Assembly: GCF_021130785.1 (NCBI RefSeq)
Contig: NC_060213.1
Coordinates: 71,258,001-71,322,000, forward strand
From: Homalodisca vitripennis
Lineage: Eukaryota; Arthropoda; Insecta; Hemiptera; Cicadellidae
Length of the DNA stretch: 64,000 bases
Direction of reading: 5' to 3'
Positions 46,785 through 59,596 of the stretch are shown piece by piece. Position numbers and translations under genes: made by a program. How positions within the stretch are numbered: the stretch's first letter is position 1; the number at the start of each line of letters is the position of its first letter. The notes beneath the pieces were generated by a model. It was not told the origin of the DNA and ran no database searches. It worked only from the letters and a program-made list of their open reading frames with translations.

Positions 46785-49700
46785 CATGTTGCTTTCATGG
46801 ACGCTTCTTGAGTAGTTAATAATTATATCATAATAAGTTTAAATAGAATACTATACGCTTGTTTTTTTTGTGTGTTCTTAAGAGACTAATTGACAAGTGA
46901 GAGTTTATATATAAAGACTTACAGGTAGGTAAGGGTGATTAATGCATGTTTACTATATACAGCTGAAAAAGGAAATAATCGCGTAGTAATAATTTCATTT
47001 ACAGATTGTGTAATATTTATGTGCAATACGAATTGTTACAATTTTTATCATATACTAACAGTTTTTTTTTTTTTGTTAATTTTAGACTCGTTAAATACAC
47101 TTTTAGAATGCGAAATTGTGGATTTTTCAGTTATAGATTATATTTATTGTGAGGTAACTTTAAATTAGACATAGGGCTCATTTTTATGTGTTTGTCAACG
47201 AGGTAAATATTTAATTACATACGACCATATACTTTTCTCATTTTGGAAGCTTGTTCTGTATTTTTACTGAATATAACAATTATTTCGAATACATTTTCTT
47301 TAACACTTGGGTCGGATTTAAAACTTAAAAGTTACCTATAACAATATTTAGTAAAAGAGCATTATAAATGTTTTATTTATGAAAACTGATGTGTGATGGG
47401 TTCTAAGAAAGATGACCCTATTTTTTGTTAAAGAGATTGACTTTGCAATTGAGAATTAGTAGCCATAATCCGTTTATGCAACACTCCACTAACTCGCCGC
47501 AATGAAGATACTGTGGAACCATTAGTAGGATAAGATATACGTAATAAAACCCTTCTGTAAGCTGATAGAGCATATATATTTTACTAAATGAAGTGATCAT
47601 CGGTTTCAAAAGTTGTGTAAGGTAATTTGTTGCTGGTGAAGTTCCTATAACTCCGAGTTTGGTTTATAACGAACAATCCTCTCCAAAAGAAGTCCTGTTC
47701 GTAATAAACTGTTTCAGGAAAGTAACAATCCTAAGGATCTTTTAACAAAAGTATACCACTACACTGTAAATGTTTTCTTGATTCAGAATGAACCAGTTAG
47801 GAACTGTTCTCATAGTAATTCATATGGGCATACACTCAGACTTTGCAAGATTTTGTTGAAAAGTTTATCACTGCTATAGAATAAGACAGTAACAGAATAA
47901 GTAGTTAAATTAACTAGAACATACAATGAATTTCTTGATATTATTGTGACCCACCGTCATTTTGCTTTTATAGTACACTTTTGTTTAAAGACATATTATC
48001 ACAGTTATGTCTCACTTATTCAACAATTTATACATAGTCAATGAGGATGGAGAGTGATTTCACACTCAGAACTGAGCAAGCTTCTTGGAGTGTGATTATT
48101 GATGAGAGAACCTAGAGAACATCCTCGTGGACTTTGAGAATTTCTATAATTTTGGCACCGAACCACAATCATTCACTCTCGCCTTTATCTTGTCACGAAA
48201 AAAAATAATCCGCGACATAGTGGAAGAGATGGACATTTGTTCAGTAACTAACTTCAAACTAATTTTGGTAAATAACAAAACACTCTTATATGTACCATCA
48301 GTTGAGACAGCACTCATAGTAACCACATGTGATTTGGAGAGTCCCGATGTTACAGCAGTGTTTTGCAATGAATCCAGTATATATACATAAAGATTTAAGC
48401 AATTATCAATATTACCAATGAATCCAACATTCAACCCGATTCAACCTAACCTTTAACATTACTTGGCTTATACAGTTGTGTGTTTGGTTGTGTTCTAATT
48501 TATATTCAACATGTTTTGTAATGTCAAAGACTCATACAAACTAAGTTTCCCAAAGTCGGGCAACACATGTTCGCCGTAACCGCTGCAAGAACAAATTTGG
48601 GAAGTTTCATTTTGTATTTAGGGCAATATTAGCTACGAGCTTTCTTTATAAAATCTTTTATCCTTTCCCTGAATTTATAAAACAAAATACTAAAAACTAA
48701 TTATTTTTATCTGAAAAGAATGATTGATGCAAAATCTCACAGTAAATTAAATAAAAAATGTAGCTCCTGTAATCTACTAAAAGATTAAACTTGAGTTTAT
48801 ACGACTATAAATTTGGAAATGGTGATGAATGGATACATTTATGGAAAACACAAAATTGTAGAAAAATATTTAATATGAATTCTAGGGTTTAGGTGTATTT
48901 TATGTCTTTTAACTATATTTTGCATTAATTTTAACTTTCCTTAACTCCTAACTTCATTTTTACATTTAAATATGGCCATGTTTCAAAAATTTAGATGCTA
49001 GACGTAACGTAAGAATTGTCAAAACTTTAGTATTTCTAATATTGTGAAAGGACTCCGGAGATCCACCAAAATCCGAGAGCATACGACAGCAATAGATAAA
49101 TAAAGATATATAGGTCTTAAAAGAGTCTATTCCGTAAAGTGGCTAAAACATATGCCATTCATTTATCCATCTATATATCTATGAATGTAACACATGATAA
49201 TAATGTGAACTAATGTATTGTTCGAAATATAATTTAAAATAAGTGATTCGGTATTTGTTTTTGTGACTGAAGAGTGTTAAATTCAAATTCAGTGTTTAAA
49301 TAAAAATTAAGTTTATACTCCGCGTTGATAGAATCTATGCTGTTTTTAGAAATATCCTATGATTAAATCTGTGCAACACAGTAGATGTCCATTTCAGGTG
49401 TAATTTTAACCGCACATTTCGAGATATTAAAGTAAAAAGGTCTGGTGGATTGTTCTTGTTTAGAACGGAATTTGAGATGGCGTTGGAGGTATTTTTCAAT
49501 TGTAAAGGCGTTTTAAAGCGAGGTATTTTCCCCCTCGCTTTCCCTAGATGAAGCTTGAACAGAGCTAGCCTAGCCCTCTCAAAAGATGTCATGATCAAGA
49601 TAGTCCCCGCTACCCCTTCTCAATGGCTCCATCCCTAAAATGAATATCATGGTACAATCAGAGCAGTGCAAAGGTCGATCAATGACAATGTTAAATTCTA

Positions 49701-49858
49701 TCACTTGACGACGAGGTATAAATAACTAATCTAGCAGGCAGTAACACTCATAAGATTCTATTGTACTGTACAACCCGAAATTATATTTATTACAATAATA
49801 TAAAAATGTAATTTTTAAACCTATAGTTTATGATTTGTACGACGAACCGATTTGGTCG
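46785..49858. other. AT-rich spacer, no gene seen
   Basis: Overlapping opposite-strand open frames at 48,127-48,434 (the plus one begins with GTG) and one at 49,335-49,598 have no recognisable product. This segment, with the E array after it, makes the G-to-H distance 5.8 kb here against 1.2 kb in the first block. Confidence 0.45.
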
Positions 49859-50098
49859 TTTGGTTTTGTTGATTACTGACCGACAATTTTATTCCATGAA
49901 TAGTAACATTTAACACAGAGGGACACAAAATCCAATCAACCACAAGCGATGGAGATGGGTCTGAAGTAATTGGATTCAACAGCGTTAACCCTGCAAATTG
50001 AGTTATAATACTCGAAACGGGCTTCAATAATGGAATATCAACTGGCCATGTTTACGCAGAAGGTACTCTCATTACTACCATAACTTACACGAGTTTTA
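49859..50098 (-). repeat. Island E, copy 3
   Basis: GGAGATGGGTCTGAAGTAAT, AACAGCGTTAACCCTGCAAA, TTGAGTTATAATACTCGAAA and AATGGAATATCAACTGGCCA match the copy 1 kb further on. On the minus strand there is a GTAAGT at the start, TTTGCAG about 100 bases later, and then an open frame (LTLLNPITSDPSPSL...NVTIHGIKL). The two neighbouring copies are about 75% alike in DNA but only about half alike in that protein frame, so the frame is probably not under coding selection. Confidence 0.75.
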
Positions 50099-50164
50099 GG
50101 GCCAGTAAAAACGTTAGGGTTACTTAGCTGGGAATTTCATTATGATTTCATTTTACATGCAGAC

Positions 50165-51345
50165 ATATTTGGTTTATCTTCATCAGGATAATTTCTAGTT
50201 AAAATTCTACTCAGAGTTCTTATGTTTCCTTCTTTGTGTTTTCTTTTATTACAGTTTATTTCAGTTAAGCAGTTCTTATTTTTTTACTAAAATAAACAAT
50301 ATACCCGTTACTAAATGTTTCGCAAAGACATTTGAATGAGTAACACAAACAAAGAAATATAATATATATATATATATATAATTTTGTGGGACAATGGCGC
50401 ATCTGGCCATTGTATACTTTTGTCCATACATGTCTTTACATCTTCAACTTAAAGACTTACATTTCATCAAGTATTTTTTCTATATAATACCCGTACATTT
50501 ATGACATAAACAATACAAAAGACGTACATATTATTGTAAAAACACTGTAAGAATAAGTTCGAGAATCATAATTTTTTATTTTGTTTGAGATTTAAATACT
50601 TAGTTATGACTTTGCCAAAATGTATTGCTGTACACTTAGGATATGTATGTTTAACACATGTAATAATTACTAAAAACTGGAAAAAAATTAGATTGTCCAT
50701 CAGAAAAATTTCTGGTTAAAATTAAACTCAGTTTTCTTTTTTCCCACTGCCTGAGATTTAATTTTAATTTTAGTTAATAAGTTATTACTGTGAGACTTAC
50801 ATAAACAATATAAAAATTACTAAATATTTCTGAAAAGACAGTTAATAAGAACTAAATGAGTCATTGGGTTTGGTTGATCACTAACCAATTTTCTTCCACT
50901 AATGGTAACATTAAACTCATGAAGACACAAAATCTCAGCAAGCCAAAGCAATGGAGATGGGTCGGTAGAAGTAGGTTTAAACAGCATTAACCCTGCAAAT
51001 TGAGATAAAATACTCGAAAGGAGCTTCAATAATGGAAAATCAACTGGCTATATTTACGCAAGAGGTACTTGTTACTTCCATTACTTACATGAGTTTCGGC
51101 TCCTGTAATATCGTCTTGCCTTCTTATCTGGGCGTTTCATGATGACTTCATTTTTCTTGCAGACATATTTGCCTTTTCCTTCATCAGTGTACTTTCCAGT
51201 TAACAATATATTCAGGATTCTTCTGTTTCCTTATTTGTGTATTCTTTATGTTACCGTTTATTTCAGTAAAGCAGTTCATATATTTCACTAAAATAAACAA
51301 TATAACTGTTACTTAATATTGCGTAAAGACAGTTTAAATGAGTGA
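50165..51345. repeat. Tandem array of half-kilobase units
   Basis: A segment with CATCAGGATAATTTCTAGTT, then TTTATTTCAGTTAAGCAGTT and AAATAAACAATATA, recurs at about 50,165-50,340, 50,690-50,850 and 51,165-51,340, so the spacing is about 0.5 kb. Island E sits before the first and before the third. 50,362-50,381 is a TA run. The array appears once in the window and seems to be a local expansion within the second block. Confidence 0.65.
50866..51100 (-). repeat. Island E, copy 4
   Basis: AAAGCAATGGAGATGGGTCG, AAACAGCATTAACCCTGCAA, ATTGAGATAAAATACTCGAAA and AATGGAAAATCAACTGGC. The minus strand again has GTAAGT (from ACTTAC at 51,084-51,089) and TTTGCAG (50,992-50,998), about 95 bases apart. Confidence 0.75.
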
Positions 51346-52540
51346 CATATACAATGCGATACAAAAATTTATAACTTTGCGATACAATGGACGCATCTGT
51401 TCAGTGTGTACATTTGTGCATGCATATATCTATGTATTTAATTATAGACGTATATATACATATTACGACGTCATATTTGATTCAGTAACCCGTAAATTTC
51501 ATGGAAAATTACGTACATAGTATTGTAGAAACACTGTACATGTTGGTTCACGAATAATATTGTTCTGAATTTGTTTGTGATTTAAAAAAACTTTTATCAC
51601 ATTGCCAAAGTAAATAGCTGTACACTTAATCATTGTATTATTGATTCTGGAAATATACTTTCGCTAGAGTCATTTTCCTATTGAATCGACTCATCCCTTA
51701 AAGAATTTATACTTGTTAATAAATTCTTGGTTGGATTTATAACATGAACAGGAAAAACGAAGAAAATAAAAAGTGAAAAAGGCTTACCTTTTCGTTTTAA
51801 CAACTATTAATTACTGAAATTTTATTCCCATTATTCCTTTTTTGATAAATTGAAATAAAATATTTCAATATATTAGATATTATAAAAAGCGGTCATGACA
51901 CAATAAGCAGGTTTTTAATATTCTTTTCTCGTAATTTTGAGCTGCACTTAATTGTACTTTGTTAGTAGTATAGAAAATAAAATTTTACGAAATTGTATGT
52001 TATATTATTCCCAAATAATGGTCTTCCTAAAGCCAAGCTATTTTTTTCTCATTGTCCACAACATACAGGTAGATATTCGTAAACAAGCCAATAAGACTGA
52101 ACATTAAAAATTACGTAACAAAATAACCTAGTTCCGAAAACGCCACAATAAAAAAGATAAAACTAACTAAAAAAATACGCTTCTGGGAGTTTGCCGTTTC
52201 TGTCGCATCTCTATTTTTAGGGCTCTGAGAACTCTCTGCCTCTATTACCCTGGTCACTGGCACATGACGTCTTTAGGATCTCTCATAGTCAATGTCCTCC
52301 CTCCCCAGGAAAAACTCGAACATCGGAAGCCCATAATCTCTGACACCACCCACTTTTCGCAGTTCCAGATCTTTGATGGACATTAGCGTATACATTAAAA
52401 GTAACTTATCGTAATCGTAATAATCCAATTGATATTTGTATTGTTTTGTAAAATGTAAGTTTATAAGTGGATTAAATAGATCCATCACATACCATATAAT
52501 ATCACCACCAATAATAAAATAGCTTATAACAGACATCAAA
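51346..52540. other. AT-rich spacer, no gene seen
   Basis: 52,190-52,340 is slightly GC-richer (CTGGGAGTTTGCCGTTTCTG, CTCCCTCCCCAGG). The minus-strand 122-codon open frame at 52,273-52,641 crosses it into island H and has no recognised domain. Confidence 0.4.
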
Positions 52541-52690
52541 TGGCAAAGAATCAGAGAATAACGTTCAACAATACATTCCATATCCCTATATGGATATGTT
52601 TTACTATCGTGTGTGACGATGGATACTGAACGTGGTGGCATAAAGAGGACAATAAAGTAAGATATATAGTGTTTATCTCGTTTACTTCAA
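52541..52690 (-). repeat. Island H, copy 2 of 2
   Basis: CTATATGGATATGTTTTACT, CGATGGATACTGAACGTGGTGG and CATAAAGAGGACAATAAAGT. The 2-bp difference from copy 1 (GGATATG against GGATG) shifts any frame. The following 52,990-53,130 also matches 29,695-29,840. Confidence 0.75.
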
Positions 52691-55321
52691 GAAATCCATT
52701 AAGGGATGAGAAACGTGCAATAAATTTTATTTTGCACTGAGTCACTAGTGAGTACATTAATGTACATAACTCTTATTCAAACTTAGAATTACCATTTATG
52801 TCTGGCTGTAATCTATCTTGTGAATGAAATGGCGGATAGGCTTGAATCTTTGCAGGAAGATTAGTCTCTAAGTAAAAGAAATCGAGTTCGATAGTCGTGC
52901 ATTTTACTCCATGGTATTTGACTGACCGTTAGCTAACATTTTTACCATGGTCATATTATTAACTATTGTTACAAAGAGGAAATGGCGCGATGAATAAGTT
53001 TCTAAACATGATGAAAACAATCATATGGCATTTTACTATTCTGTAATAAATGTAGTCAATTAAATAAAGTACAGGCTTAAAATGAGTAGGCAAACTGAGC
53101 GAAGCCTGTTACGCGAAACGTGGTGTGGCGTACTTTTAATTTGCGGTAAAAAACTTGAACTAGTTCCAAACTATAATGAATTGATATGGATTTATTAGTT
53201 TGTTACTCCAATAAAATACAAATATTGGCCGATCGTTAGCCAATCCCAACACTCATCGAGGTGGAAAAATTAAATTTATTTCTCTCATTCTATCCGTCCA
53301 TTTTTTGCAAGAGACTTAAAGTTTCACTGAATATTCATTTATATAAATAGAATACTAAACATTGTATGTATTCCACTTAGTGTTGCAGAAAATTGTTCTA
53401 TATTAACTATAATAGCAACATAAAATCACAAGAAAAGAATGTGTAAACTGACTGATTACAAACATGTAATATTTTAATAATTGGTGGAACGGTTGGTATG
53501 ACTTTCGTTAGATTCTTTATAGTCTATCGATTATAAATTGAGTCAGTTTTTTTATATAAAGAAGATCGTGTTCTATTATGGTATATATTCCACCATAGGG
53601 CTTAGGCGTCAGTTAGCAAAGCCTATAGCATATGGTAACATTTTAAAGGTAAATTCATCAATACACAACATTGTGTATAATTTATGTATATATCTCTAAA
53701 TAAGGGTTCTGTAAAACTTCGATTTACGTGTGTAATACTGAATATGTAAATAATAAATTAAAAATTGTAGGGCTACATTAGTTTTAATTTTAAAATTTTG
53801 TGGATTTAATAAAAAAATAAAGGGGTTTGCGTATTAAGAAGAATTGTCAGTCGGTAGGTTATGATATCGAAATGTACTACTTTGGCTACTCTGCTCCTGT
53901 TACTTAGTAAGATAGTAGTTCGATGATGAGTTAAACCTTTGTTGTACTGGATCTTCTATCCCAATGTTTCTGGGTTTTGGTTGTTCCAGATCAGGAAAGC
54001 TGTAGGCTAATTTGTTGGTACGGCTGGGCCATAGCTCGGTGATGTCATCATTTCCGATTTACTTTAGTTTTCTTAGTCTGTACCTAATTTTAAAGTAAAA
54101 AGTTTTGCATAGAAAATTTTAAACTCGTAGTTGCGCAAGACTAGATTGCAACTTTATTAAAGTAATGTAGTAAAAATGCAATCAGTTAGAAGAAATAACA
54201 GTTTCTTGTATAATACTTGTTATTTTCGATTTTACTAAATAAATGATAAATTTCAAATTAAAATTTGAATTATTTTTGGCTGATTTGTGTAATTTTGGAT
54301 TTTAATAAACATTCACTTCGCAGCAAATTGTATTTGAATTTCAAAAATTAACTGATTCACCAAGATCTGGATCAAATCCCACAGTTTAATTTTAGCACGA
54401 GGTGCACAATAGAACTTTGAAAAATATTTTTATTTAGGTGTGATTGATTTTTTATTTTAAGGTGAGAGGAAGCTTAAAATTAATTTGATTTCAATTTTTT
54501 TAAATTAAGGAGCTGATTTTCTTTTTACTAAAACAAATCATTTTATTTTAGGTTTGAATATTAATATTCATGCGAAAAGATTCTTTGAATTACAAATTAT
54601 GAAAAACTGTTCTAATTTTTATGGTAATATAATGATTTAAAATTCAATAGCAAAGAGTTTTAATACATAATATTCCAACTGAAATTAGTTCTTTTTTTAT
54701 TGACTTTTAAATCTGAGTTTAACGTTAAAACACCCCGATAAATGTTCCATTGTCGGTGTTCACCGGTTAAGCACTTCCAAGCATTATTAATACAAAATAT
54801 TTTTATACTGACTTAAAGGGTTGATTATAGTTTAACCCTTGTGACCGATAACCCAAATTACTATAACTACTTATTATAATATCCCATGTACGCTTTACAT
54901 AGTCAACGACTTCTGTAAAATCATGTAATGTTACTGTTTAGGCAATGCTAGTATATTTTATAGTAAATAATTTTTCAGTCTTGATGTTACTGTGTTAGTA
55001 TAAATCTAAATTTAAAATTATTACTACGTTTATATGAGGCTAAAAGTATCAAGCTGCTCTAAATATAAATTTCATTTATACCCAAATTGTACTGTTATTC
55101 GTAATAATTTGATTAAAACTAAGTAGGTACTATTATAATTATTTCGCCTATTGCTGTGTCAATATGTTATTGAAAGTAATGCCATTACAATCTCTTCCAA
55201 ATACTTAAAGGAGGTGATATTGAGGTTAATAACATAACTCGTACATTTAGTAAGACATCACGTAAGAAAATATAGTAGTGAGGAAATTAATTTTCTTGAT
55301 AAAATGGATGTTTAAGTAACA
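52691..55321. other. AT-rich spacer, partly alignable to 29.7-30.8 kb
   Basis: No gene. Paralogy to the first block is visible at 52,990-53,130 and again from about 55,130. Confidence 0.45.
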
Positions 55322-55511
55322 GAAAAAAACTGGGAGATAAATCATATAATGACTTCAAACTATAAAAAGCAGGAGCTGACTGAGAATAGCCGCACAAAGG
55401 TTTCTTATCGGATAACCTGAGCCTGCAAATAGCACCGTAATATTGTTTCCAGATTACTTCATAAACAGCTTCTTTGTGTCCAAGTACCTTTCTGGTATCA
55501 TCGTATAACTA
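55322..55511 (-). repeat. Island D, copy 3 of 3
   Basis: AACTATAAAAAGCAGGAGCTGACTGAGAATA, CCGCACAAAGGTTTCTTATCGG, ATAACCTGAGCCTGCAAATAGC and TTCTTTGTGTCCAAGTACCTTTCTGG. See copies at 16.45 and 30.8 kb. Confidence 0.85.
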
Positions 55512-56751
55512 ACAAAGCTATGTCAACAGTTGGTGCTGTATTCTTAATGTTATGAGCATTTAGGTGTATTATTTAAAAACCTTGTTAATCGTAAATAGAA
55601 GCAGAAGTAATGGAATGTATTTAAGTGTGTTAAAATAGAGATATTAAAAACGTTGTTACATGCGACGAAATTATTGCACTCTTTTAAGTAAAAATAAAAC
55701 GTACAACTACTTACTTTTTTGTGTATAAAATAGTAATGTACAGTATTTAAAAAATGTTTTAAAAAGTTACTTTTTTATCCCTATTAACAGTGATTTGTTA
55801 CAAAATTTTTGATAATTCGTGTAAAAATTTCAATATTGTATAAGAAAATTTTTAGATAATGTATGTAACATCCTATTTAAATACGTATTACACTCTGATT
55901 TGTGTATAAAATAAGTGCAAACTTTACTAGGCTATAACGCTATTGAAGATAGTTTTGTTAATTCATCAGCATTTAGAATAAGTTATTAAAATTATTTTAC
56001 TTATTGTGTCTAATACCAAAGGTGCAATAAAATATTCTAATACGATATAATTTTTTTGAATGGGTATCAGCAACTTCAGATATTGCAATTTAAAAAACGT
56101 TTTAGGATACAGTAACAATAATATGATCAATAACCCATAATAACTATTATATTAATAACAATACAAATTTAATGTACCATTTGATAAAAACATTGAACAT
56201 ACAATTTTAAACTAGTGGAAGATATATGGCAGCACGATGTAAGAATCAAGACTTTGGATGTGAGTTTGAGAAATCGTACGTTCAAACCTTGTCTATAAAC
56301 GTTGTATTTTGTATCAGCCTGTAACGACTCCCCTCCATATTTTGTTTGATAATACCTGTATACTCTCACAAGTCAGTGGACATAAAAACATGCATAGTAA
56401 GAATTGCAAGGGCATCGGACTTTCTCTAAAATATAACTCTATGAATTTAGCTGTTATGGACAAACTAAGCTCAGGTCTATAGGTATTCACCTGTACATGT
56501 TTCAGGTTTACATTTTTTAATGTTACATTATGGCTGCTTAAAAAAAGCAGTAGTTATAAACCGTAGACAATCATAAGCTAATACACGATTTTATTACCTA
56601 AATAAAATAACATTAATTATAAATATGAAGTTAATTACATAAATGATGTATGAAGATTGCTCCATACACCACGATTACTGTAAATAAAAATTTAAATTTA
56701 TGTAGGCAATCTAGTTTTATAAACACTGCACTTGGTCCAATTTTATTGTAT
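55512..56751. other. Non-coding spacer alignable to 31.0-32.2 kb
   Basis: AACATCCTATTTAAATACGTATTACACTCTG and related blocks match. No gene. Confidence 0.5.
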
Positions 56752-56934
56752 GCAAACATTTGCTCCTACACTCTACCCCCTCATTCTGATCTCTAGTTTC
56801 TGAATATCCCTGGTTTACGCAGTAAATAAGAGAACATCATAAGTGGAAGTCAGGTATAGTCATCTGGTGAGGTTTAGATCTAAATATAACAAGCAATCAA
56901 ATTCTATAATATCGAACATGCTGCTGTCTACTTC
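56752..56934. repeat. Island L, copy 2 of 2
   Basis: CCCCCTCATTCTGAT, GTGGAAGTCAGGTATAG, TCATCTGGTGAGGTTTAGAT and TCGAACATGCTGCTGTCTACTTC match 32,181-32,355. Confidence 0.75.
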
Positions 56935-57409
56935 TTTCCTTATTTAATGTTAGATATTATTTTCAACTATTTATAATATGCTCTGACCACATATACTGTA
57001 TATATAAGCTACATTCTGCGGCACATTATTTATAAAATTGTGCTAAAGGAATACATATTTTTTTATATATTTTGTCTAGCTGTGAAAAGCAATCAAAAGA
57101 TTTTAAACCGAAACTGACAGAGCCAGCGATGCATGTATGTTGAAATGTGGGGTGATGGTTGAGGTCAACCATAACTGAATGTAAGATTTACCAATCACTG
57201 ATCATTAAAATTTATTTACCTTATGCAGTTCAATTACGGTATTGCGAATGTAATGCTGAATTCTTGATTTAAGGTATTTCCTAAATTATGATTAAGGTTA
57301 TTTTTATTATCCATTGATAAATTACAATTTCAAAGAGCTTAGAATACTGTAAAGACCCTATGTTGCATTTTACTTGTAAATTTCTTCTGGTAAAACAAAT
57401 CCTTTACAC

Positions 57410-57685
57410 CTTTGTGTTCCTGCGCATTAACTGTTGAACTGGTGTACATATTAGTTTAGTTTTCCAAAGTCGACTACGCAATTATTATAGCAAGTATCAT
57501 AATTTAAAAAAATAGAATCATGTCTTTATCGGTTCCAAAAATTATTAGATATTTTCGCGTTTTTTACGGTGGTTTTGTAGATAACTCTGATCAGAAACAG
57601 TGGGCTCTGACGGAATAAGAAATTGCCTAAATTTCTTACTTTAATTAGTCTAAGTACATTACTTTACCTTGAGTATAGCCATGAC
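57410..57685. repeat. Island P, copy 2 of 2
   Basis: TTTTCCAAAGTCGACTACG, TACGGTGGTTTTGTAGATAAC, GTGGGCTCTGACGGAATAAG and TTAATTAGTCTAAGTACATT correspond to 35,755-36,030. Confidence 0.65.
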
Positions 57686-58320
57686 GATGTATTCTTCTTT
57701 TATTGAGGGATATTTTCCTTTTTTAACTTAGCATAAAGAATTATAATGCAAGTGTTACGGAACATATCCAAATTCTAAATACTAAAGCCGTCTAATTTTA
57801 CGGTACAATAATTGAGTTATGACTCATTTAATACAAAGTAAGTATTAGTGATCAGTAACAAATTATCATAAAAACAGTCGTCTGTAGTATTTAGTTAGTT
57901 TTAACTTAAACCAATTGAATATTTATACTTAAAATAGAATATTCCTGAATTCTTTTGAGTTATAGAATTAATTTTTAACAAAAACTTTACTTTTGACTTA
58001 TAAACTATATCTAATTTTTAAAATTAAATACACACGCCTTATTTATGTCAACGGACTTAGGACAACGAATGTTTAAAGTAAAATGTTGTATTATAAATAA
58101 TATTAGAAAAATTTACGATTATATTAATGAGTTTGATTTATTTCTAAAACAATGTAACTACTTAAAATAACTTTATACAGACGGATTTCATAAAGTTCTA
58201 TTTCAGATCCTCCATATTATGAAACGTTTTTAATTTTTTTAAGTAATATTTATCTTTATTAATTGTTTTCAAATTTTAAATAAACACTTCATTAAAATTA
58301 TACAATATTTTAATCACAGA
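57686..58320. other. AT-rich spacer alignable to 36.1-36.7 kb
   Basis: No gene. Confidence 0.45.
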
Positions 58321-58735
58321 TCACAATTATGCTTCGTTCCTGTACAGATAACAAGGAAAGCGGCATTCAGATATCACGTGTATCGTACATGTCGTACTCC
58401 CCATACTCGCCACAGACCGCAAGCTACGTCATAACGCTGGATCTGACACGCTAGTTGTGGCTGTGTCCAATGCTGGGTGAACTGTAGCTAGACACAAAAA
58501 AGGAAACGCTAATTATGATATAGTGTGCAAATGAGGCGTGGTTTCTCGGTTACTATGCGTTGTTGTAATGACATTGTATGTAGGTCATATTTGGTTGGAT
58601 TGCACCCCTATAAAGGTTTCCAGATGTCTAGGTAATTTTTATTTAGACTGGCTAGGCTTACAAATCCCGGGCTTAGTTTTCAATTTGCGCGAAATATTTT
58701 CATGGGTTATTTATCATTATAGTTAATATGTTTAA
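58321..58735. other. GC-richer insertion absent from the first block
   Basis: About 400 bases (ATCACGTGTATCGTACATGT, CGCCACAGACCGCAAGCTAC, CACGCTAGTTGTGGCTGTGT) have no counterpart at 36.7 kb, although the sequence on both sides aligns. A short plus-strand frame at 58,538-58,726 has a hydrophobic start and a GTAATT after CTAG, but no ATG start and no recognised product. It may be an inserted repeat or a lost exon. Confidence 0.35.
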
Positions 58736-59446
58736 TATGTGAACTTCGCTATTTGGATAAATAGATGGTAGATAATTAACAAAACTGGGGAAAAAGCTTA
58801 AAATCGAACTTATTAATTTGTGAAGAAATTCAACACAGCAAATACATTCAATATGTTTTATTTTACGTCACTTCGATACAACCATTGTATTCAACGTTTT
58901 ACTTATGGTCTAGGTAATTACAAAACTTAACGTATCTATATAACGAACAAGTAAATAAACCGATACAACGGAGTATTAAAAAATTTAAAAGAACTTAATA
59001 ATGTTACTGAATAAGAAAGGAAATGAAAGGAGATCTTCTTACAATCACAATTACTCTGAAATGAAAGATACCATTGAAAATTTAATTAAAAGTTTTTTTA
59101 TTGGTAGTAGTAAAATAGTTATATTGATATAATACCAACAACCAACTTTTCAACATTTATAACATTTAACAATATAACATTTAAGTAAACTTCTATGTTA
59201 AAAAAATGAAATTTGAGTTAATTAACTACAGTGTATTTGTGATAGGACATTTTAAGAAATTTGGAGTATAACAATCTGTCTAAGCCTACGGTCTCTAAAA
59301 TCGTAGATTGAATAAATTTTAAATACCTAAAAGATTGTATGGTTTTATCATACTTGTTATGATTCATCCAAAATTCAATCTAAATAACACTGTATCTGTT
59401 TCGTAAAATACAAATATAACGTTGTTGGGGCAGCGGAAATAATGTA
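58736..59446. other. Spacer alignable to 36.8-37.4 kb
   Basis: AACCGATACAACGGAGTA, AGAACTTAATAATGTTACTG and CTGTCTAAGCCTACGGTCTCTAAAAT match the first block. No gene. Confidence 0.55.
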
Positions 59447-59596
59447 TCCAGTACAGTAATACTACATAATGAAACAGAGGCCTGGCAGGGATGCAGTATC
59501 AGTGGGGGAGGAATGTACTTCTCTCTCTGACTCCAATTATTGATTCTCAATACCTGCTCATCTCACTAGAATGTGGATATTTCCGTTGCAATAATT
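59447..59596 (-). repeat. Island M, copy 5 of 5
   Basis: Near-identical to 37,421-37,571 in its core. See that entry. Confidence 0.85.

Noticed and set aside
48127..48434. Two overlapping opposite-strand open frames (87 and 96 codons)
   Set aside because: The plus frame begins at GTG, neither has a recognised motif, and mutual antisense overlap suggests chance absence of stops.
49821..51029. Two similar minus-strand peptides in island E as a duplicated small gene
   Set aside because: DNA identity (about 75%) exceeds protein identity (about half), and the copies at 4.8 and 15.3 kb carry stops or shifts. This is the pattern of conserved non-coding DNA.
29467..52757. Similar minus-strand peptides in the two H islands (SSLCHHV...VKH) as a gene pair
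   Set aside because: A 2-bp indel inside the aligned region shifts the frames relative to one another.
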